In this document: one piece after another, positions 60,051 to 64,000 of the stretch
Position numbering within the stretch: position 1 is the stretch's first letter
Layout: the number at the start of each line of letters is the position of its first letter
DNA from: Shewanella sp. Isolate11
GTDB lineage: Bacteria > Pseudomonadota > Gammaproteobacteria > Enterobacterales > Shewanellaceae
Length of the DNA stretch: 64,000 bases
Reading direction: 5' to 3'
NCBI RefSeq assembly: GCF_022398315.1
Contig: NZ_JAKEVF010000004.1
Location: 256,813 to 320,812, forward strand
Position numbers and translations under genes: made by a program
The notes under the pieces: generated by a model
Told to the model about the DNA's origin: nothing
The model's input: the letters and a program-made list of their open reading frames with translations, nothing else
Databases searched by the model: none

Positions 60051-60857
60051 TTAAGCTATCACAGACTCTGCCAAATGGTGCTTAGCCTCTAGTTTTGCCA
60101 GCTTTTCCAACAGCAATTGGTTGGGTTGCATCTTTTCACTTGGGGGAATCACCAGCGTGGTATGCATGAATATTTCGGCATCGGCTAGTTCCGACAATTT
60201 CAATTTCTGCTTGCGAACCTTATCTATGGGTAAAACAGCGGCTTCATAGAGAATTACTTGATGATTTAATGGATAAGTTTCGGCCAGTAATTCGATAAGC
60301 AGTTGTCGATGAGCCTTACCCGTACTGAATCTGGTCATGGTTTTATCGCCGGCTAAGCCAATTTGCCACAGGATAAGATAGCAGGAAGGGTCGAAACGGC
60401 GCTGATAAAACATAAATTGGCTGGTTTCAAACTGCTGACAACCAAATTGTCCTGGGTCGATGCCTAAGTCGGCAATCAGGCAATCTTCGGCGGAGATCCC
60501 TGGCACCATGACTGCCTCGAAGCCTTCTGCTTGGGCTAGTTCGATAGATTTATGGGGGGCATGGGCAAAAACGCCAGGGTGACCATAGAAGGCGCCGACC
60601 ACTTTCTTTCCTTGTCTAACTTCTGTCAGGATAGCTTCAACCATTTCACGGTAGGTGATGTGACGTGACTTGCCCTCGCTATAATAGATTTGCAGCGATC
60701 GAACATCATTGTGCATCTCACGTAGCCACAGCTCGACAATGCCATTGGATACGCCAGAAAAGACAATATCTGCTTGTTCTATATAGCTGCGAGCTAATGG
60801 GCTGATATGAGCGCCTAAGGTCATACCTATGCCAACGCAAGCTAAGCTTCCTGCCAT
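60051..60857 (-). CDS. sonM: Borosin alpha-N-methyltransferase (SonM-like, tetrapyrrole-methylase family)
   Basis: 268 residues of the tetrapyrrole (corrin/porphyrin) methylase fold. SAM-binding parts: LACVGIGMTLGAHIS at the N terminus, AFYGHPGVFAHAPH at about 89-102 and VPGISAEDCLIADLGIDP at 118-135. Tyr59, Arg65, Tyr69 and Tyr91 have the same spacing as the catalytic Tyr66, Arg72, Tyr76 and Tyr98 of fungal OphMA as I remember them. Such enzymes methylate peptide-bond nitrogens of a precursor using SAM. There is no C-terminal substrate tail, unlike fused fungal borosins; the substrate is encoded 24 bases downstream. Shewanella oneidensis SonM is the model. First gene of a likely three-gene operon with the precursor and a diguanylate cyclase. 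A plain tetrapyrrole methylase is the alternative. Confidence 0.85.
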   Translation of the reverse strand: MAGSLACVGIGMTLGAHISPLARSYIEQADIVFSGVSNGIVELWLREMHNDVRSLQIYYSEGKSRHITYREMVEAILTEVRQGKKVVGAFYGHPGVFAHAPHKSIELAQAEGFEAVMVPGISAEDCLIADLGIDPGQFGCQQFETSQFMFYQRRFDPSCYLILWQIGLAGDKTMTRFSTGKAHRQLLIELLAETYPLNHQVILYEAAVLPIDKVRKQKLKLSELADAEIFMHTTLVIPPSEKMQPNQLLLEKLAKLEAKHHLAESVIA

Positions 60858-61192
60858 GCTTTGTTTCTCAAACTTTATATTTGTTAAGTGGAGGTTAAGA
60901 TAACAGCGTTGCGTGATATTTTAAACCGATAATTAATGCCTTGTGAGCTAACATGTTTTTGTTAAATAACCTGAGCTCTGGATAAGCAGAGCCGCTGAAT
61001 AGGCATCTTTGCGTGCCTCTCTGCGTTGCTCTGCCTAACCATAGCTCGCTATGGTGTACGACAGAGCGCCTTGATATGCTCAAAAATCTGCGTATTCAGT
61101 CAGAAAATAGACTTTCCTTTTCGAACTCATCCTTTATAGCTAATTGAATTAGCTTGTTAAATTTAGATTTTTCGACACTCGTTATCCCGAGT
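60858..61192. other. Intergenic region with a large palindrome, possible repeat element
   Basis: 335 bases between the GNAT gene end and the borosin methyltransferase start. It contains ACCATAGC-TC-GCTATGGT (61038-61055), a perfect inverted repeat flanked by GCTCTG and CAGAGC. The surrounding sequence looks like a short intergenic repeat known to me from Shewanella-type genomes. A 62-codon minus frame across it is a by-product of the repeat. The borosin operon promoter should lie between 60858 and about 60950. Confidence 0.45.
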
Positions 61193-61786
61193 TCAGGTTA
61201 AATAGTGAGGTAGTTCGATATAGCACTTTTGGCTGGTCTTCTTGTTTAAGGGGGGATGTTGCCCAAGTGGTTCAAAAATAAATCCGAGTTTTTTTACAAA
61301 TCGTTTGGTTGCCAGATTTGTACTGGCGAAATGAGCATAGATGCGACTCAGTTTTAGCTGTTGAAATCCATATTCGAGTAACGCGCCCATTGCTTCTTCG
61401 GGATAACCTTTCCCATTAGCTTTAGGTAATAACATAATACCGATTTCAGCTATTGTTTTGTCATGGGTGTGCCAAGTGAGTCCTTGTATTCCTATAGGTT
61501 GCTGACTGAGTGTCTCGACAATCGTCCAGCTCATATATTTGGTTTGAGAGGACGCTTGATGTTGGTAAGGTGTCATGGCTTCAAGATAAGTTGCAAATGC
61601 TTTATCTGCCTGCTGTTGAGATAAAGGGGCGGAGATATTTCGCATCACCTTAGGGTCACAATACAACTGCCTATATAGCTGTTTATCTGCATCACAGATA
61701 GGACGCATCTTTAGTCGCTGCGTATTAAATCCCATGGGGGAGCTGACGGATGTCATTTGTAACGTTCTACAATCAGTGCCTTTCAT
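61193..61786 (-). CDS. GNAT family acetyltransferase (RimJ/RimL type)
   Basis: 197 residues with the pattern of ribosomal-protein-like GNAT enzymes: NTQRLKMRPICDADKQLYRQL near the N terminus, AEIGIMLLPKANGKGYPEEAMGALLEYGF containing the acetyl-CoA loop (variant GKGYPEEA of the RxxGxG/A motif), and ASTNLATKRFVKKLGF at the end. It transfers acetyl groups to a protein N terminus or small amine. The start ATG (61786) overlaps the stop codon of the aspartic protease gene (TAATG), so the two are translationally coupled. A later Met (residue 18, MGFNTQRL) could be the true start. Confidence 0.88.
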   Translation of the reverse strand: MKGTDCRTLQMTSVSSPMGFNTQRLKMRPICDADKQLYRQLYCDPKVMRNISAPLSQQQADKAFATYLEAMTPYQHQASSQTKYMSWTIVETLSQQPIGIQGLTWHTHDKTIAEIGIMLLPKANGKGYPEEAMGALLEYGFQQLKLSRIYAHFASTNLATKRFVKKLGFIFEPLGQHPPLNKKTSQKCYIELPHYLT

Positions 61787-63351
61787 TAATAAGTTTCCAG
61801 AGTGGGTGCGCGTTTTTGTTGCGCAAATCGTATGATGCCTTTTTGATAGGCAGAGCGATCAAAAATCACGTAATAGCCACTCATTAATGGTAAACCTAGT
61901 ATCGATTGATCGGGCCAGCCCGGTAGCTGCGATAGGATTTTAAAGCAGGCTTTCTCCGGCGCAGGGCTGTTGATCTGCCAGTAATGTTCTGCTGTAACCG
62001 TGAGGCATATCTGTTCGGCTTGGTTATCGACTGCATTGGCTTGGCCTACAAAAATGAAATGCAGATCCGGCCAGTCTTGTAGTTGTAACTGGCTCATATC
62101 AATTCCTTGTTGCTGAAAAGCAATCTCGCCGAATGGATCAATAAGGTCAATAAATTGAGGGTTTATCGCTTTAAGTTGAACTTTCATCTGCTCAAATAGA
62201 TATTCGGTCAGTACGATGGCCGAGGCACCTGTATCGACAATGGCGTTGCTTTGGCCTCGCATCTTGCTGTTGATGGTTACGCCATGTGTATGCTGATTGC
62301 TCTGAGCTAAGGATTCGACATCTTGGGGTGACGGGGTCGATTGCAGTGACTGCGTGAGCTGACTTTCAATCATAGGGTTATCACCAATGGCTAATCCAAT
62401 GAGATGAACGTTGTAATATTTGTTCTCAGTGACGCAAATGGTCTTAAATTCTCCCTGATATAGCTCGGTATGTTCCTCTCCACCACCTAAAATAAGCCAG
62501 CCTTGATTGAGTGGGTCTTGTCCGAGAAAGGCAAACTCGTTGGCACTGTTTGCGGTGATGACTTCATGGCTGGCCACGTGAATACTTGAACGTTGGCCGT
62601 AAAAGGCAAACTTATTCTGGGTCAGTCCTTGCTGAGTAAGTGCGTTAAAATAGGGCGACAAATCGCTTGTCGGTTGGCGTTTGAGAAAGCGCTTAAATTG
62701 TCTTAAATCATCACTATTAAAACTGCCTTCGCTCTGTTGATGCCAATTGTGCTCATCGAGAGTGGTGTTATCGCCTACGAGGTGCTGGCCCTCGTCGCTG
62801 ATAATGGGTGAAAAATGCTGGCTGCAAAGATGTATCTCTTCATCGAACGGCCAGGGATAGGTGAGCGCTGGAACTATGCCGTAATGATTGAAGTAATCTT
62901 TGAGATCATAAGCCTTATTAAGTGAGTGGTAGGCTAGGCCCAATATGCCATCGGCGTCGGCGAAGCTGGTTTCCTGTTGCAAAGATGACACTACGGCCAC
63001 AGGACATTGAGCTAATACTATGGGGTTGTGAGCATAAGGAACATGGGCGTCATGAATGTCGAAATCTATCTCATCTTCACGAATACCGACTCGGGTGTAA
63101 ACCACTGGGCCATCCCAACCGCCAATGCCATATAAGACTTCCTGCGCGAAGCTGGTGGGCGTTAAGGCACTGTCATTTTCTTCGACATAATCACTGCCAG
63201 AAACCACTAAAGTACTGCTGCCAGTATCCAAGATCAGGTTGAGTGGCTGCTTCTGGGCACCGAACCTCAGTTGAGCGCTGTAGCCGCCTTTGGCGTAGAC
63301 ATTAACTAATGGAACTTTAAGGGTACGGGGCGAGGGTGTAGTTGAACTCAT
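61786..63351 (-). CDS. Bacterial pepsin-family aspartic protease (shewasin type)
   Basis: 521 residues with two-lobed pepsin (A1) architecture. Both active-site motifs are intact: Asp42 in LDTGSS and Asp373 in VDTGAS; the flap Tyr74 lies in VLYGIGGW, and hydrophobic-hydrophobic-Gly motifs follow (ILGLAY, LGLPLM). There is no signal peptide and no propeptide, so it should be cytoplasmic and active without zymogen processing, as reported for shewasin A and D of Shewanella. Insertions near 185-230 and 330-365 make it longer than pepsin. Pepsins are rare in bacteria. The stop codon overlaps the GNAT start. Confidence 0.93.
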   Translation of the reverse strand: MSSTTPSPRTLKVPLVNVYAKGGYSAQLRFGAQKQPLNLILDTGSSTLVVSGSDYVEENDSALTPTSFAQEVLYGIGGWDGPVVYTRVGIREDEIDFDIHDAHVPYAHNPIVLAQCPVAVVSSLQQETSFADADGILGLAYHSLNKAYDLKDYFNHYGIVPALTYPWPFDEEIHLCSQHFSPIISDEGQHLVGDNTTLDEHNWHQQSEGSFNSDDLRQFKRFLKRQPTSDLSPYFNALTQQGLTQNKFAFYGQRSSIHVASHEVITANSANEFAFLGQDPLNQGWLILGGGEEHTELYQGEFKTICVTENKYYNVHLIGLAIGDNPMIESQLTQSLQSTPSPQDVESLAQSNQHTHGVTINSKMRGQSNAIVDTGASAIVLTEYLFEQMKVQLKAINPQFIDLIDPFGEIAFQQQGIDMSQLQLQDWPDLHFIFVGQANAVDNQAEQICLTVTAEHYWQINSPAPEKACFKILSQLPGWPDQSILGLPLMSGYYVIFDRSAYQKGIIRFAQQKRAPTLETY

Positions 63352-63553
63352 GCTGGCCTATTGGACAAGATTTCTGTGTCATGATTATAGATAAGTTATT
63401 GTTTACACGATCTTCCTTACCGGAGCAAACCTTGGTTCTGGTTCACCATGAATCTTGATTGCTCAGTAGTCCATAAGTACGACTTGTGTTTGTAATGGTA
63501 ATTTGGCAGGTTAGCTTAATGCGTTAAGGCAATGGACTTTTTAAGGAAACTCG

Positions 63554-64000
63554 ATGAAAAACAATAATAAATGGTTACTGACTAGCTTGATGACAGCCTT
63601 GGTGAGCCAAGGTGCATTGGCAAATGTGAGCGTGATCCATGCCGGAACTCTATTAGCTAATCCTGCTGGCGAACCACTCAAAGCGCAAACCTTAGTGATT
63701 GAAGATGGCAAGATAAGCCAAATACGCTCAGGCTTTATCGCCGCCGAATCCTTCGGTGACAATGTGGTTTATATCGACTTGAAAAACCGTTTTGTCATGC
63801 CGGGTCTGATGGATATGCATGTGCATTTACAAGGTGAAATAGGGCCCAAAAATGACAGTGAAAAGCTGAGAATGTCAGATGCTGATGTTGCTATGCAAAG
63901 CGCTTATTTTGCTAAAAAGACCCTGTTAGCAGGCTTCACTACCGTGAGGGATTTAGGCGCAAAACCTGAGCAGATTTATGCCCTGCGAGATGGCATCAAT
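63554..64000 (+). CDS. Secreted amidohydrolase (imidazolonepropionase/Xaa-Pro dipeptidase-like), partial
   Basis: The first 149 residues of a gene cut by the window end. ATG 63554 with AAGGAA seven bases upstream; signal peptide about 1-22 (SQGALANVS). The amidohydrolase N-terminal beta-sandwich is followed by VMPGLMDMHVHLQGE at about 81-95, which carries the HxH metal-binding pair (His90, His92). FTTVRDLGA (about 131-139) is also typical. The family hydrolyses dipeptides and cyclic amides with zinc. It diverges from the pepsin-family gene; 63352-63553 is the shared promoter region. Confidence 0.9.
   Translation, partial: MKNNNKWLLTSLMTALVSQGALANVSVIHAGTLLANPAGEPLKAQTLVIEDGKISQIRSGFIAAESFGDNVVYIDLKNRFVMPGLMDMHVHLQGEIGPKNDSEKLRMSDADVAMQSAYFAKKTLLAGFTTVRDLGAKPEQIYALRDGIN

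Noticed and set aside
60051..60857. Cobalamin or siroheme pathway methylase
   Set aside because: No tetrapyrrole genes nearby, the catalytic Tyr/Arg/Tyr spacing fits borosin enzymes, and a SonA-like precursor is adjacent.
60895..61083. A 62-codon minus-strand frame upstream of the borosin operon
   Set aside because: It runs across a palindromic repeat-like element and has no ribosome-binding site; a product of the repeat.
63541..63762. A 73-codon minus-strand frame at the right edge
   Set aside because: Antisense shadow of the amidohydrolase gene, which has a signal peptide and HxH motif.

Overview
The window looks like a chromosomal segment of a marine gammaproteobacterium of the Shewanella type (order Alteromonadales). 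Support comes from an LldEFG/LutABC lactate oxidation operon, an OsmC-YcaO fusion, a bacterial pepsin (shewasin type), a GlyGly-CTERM protease, a CLCA_X-type gene, a TAXI/TRAP transporter and a SonM/SonA-type borosin pair. The DNA is moderately AT-rich, gene-dense and mostly ordinary core genome. I saw no tRNA, rRNA, CRISPR array, transposase or phage gene.

Layout. 1-2380: a leucine-rich-repeat protein apparently broken by a one-base frameshift. 2.8-10.4 kb: a TonB-dependent siderophore-type receptor behind a Fur-like box, then a 1644-residue secreted subtilase with a GlyGly-CTERM tail. 10.5-14.2 kb: a small DUF3297 gene and a marR-emrA-emrB efflux operon with a palindrome over its promoter. 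14.3-20.1 kb: two lipoproteins of unknown role around an OsmC-YcaO protein. 20.3-28.4 kb (minus): yghU, a fused TRAP permease with its TAXI binding protein, an M13 peptidase lipoprotein, a DUF465 protein and a PepSY membrane protein. A Fur-like box separates the last from a divergent ECF/CbiM-like membrane protein. 29.4-34.5 kb (minus): a proline block in transcription order (unannotated 58-residue membrane protein)-putP-proB-proA-proC. 35.1-41.9 kb: SCO-MCP overlapping pair, MscS, MgtE, a 7TM-DISM diguanylate cyclase and PpiC. 42.2-48.7 kb: LysR regulator, lldEFG and a FadE-type acyl-CoA dehydrogenase.

48.8-55.5 kb: a CLCA_X-type gene is followed by a three-gene secreted-protease block (companion protein, matrixin-like metalloprotease with HAF-like repeats, subtilase). 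After the block lies an 18-codon in-frame relic homologous to the C terminus of the CLCA_X gene. This suggests the block was inserted at the 3' end of that gene.

55.5-60.9 kb (minus) holds the most unusual system: a split borosin RiPP pair, namely a tetrapyrrole-methylase-family backbone N-methyltransferase (60051-60857) and a separate 88-residue precursor (59760-60026). These run straight into a periplasmic TPR-GGDEF diguanylate cyclase (57981-59741) with gaps of only 24 and 18 bases. Downstream lie a hexanucleotide microsatellite and a symporter fused to a solute-binding domain. 61.2-64 kb: a cytosolic pepsin-family protease overlapping a GNAT acetyltransferase, and the start of a secreted amidohydrolase cut by the window edge.

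All identifications come from reading motifs and from family knowledge; no database search was run.
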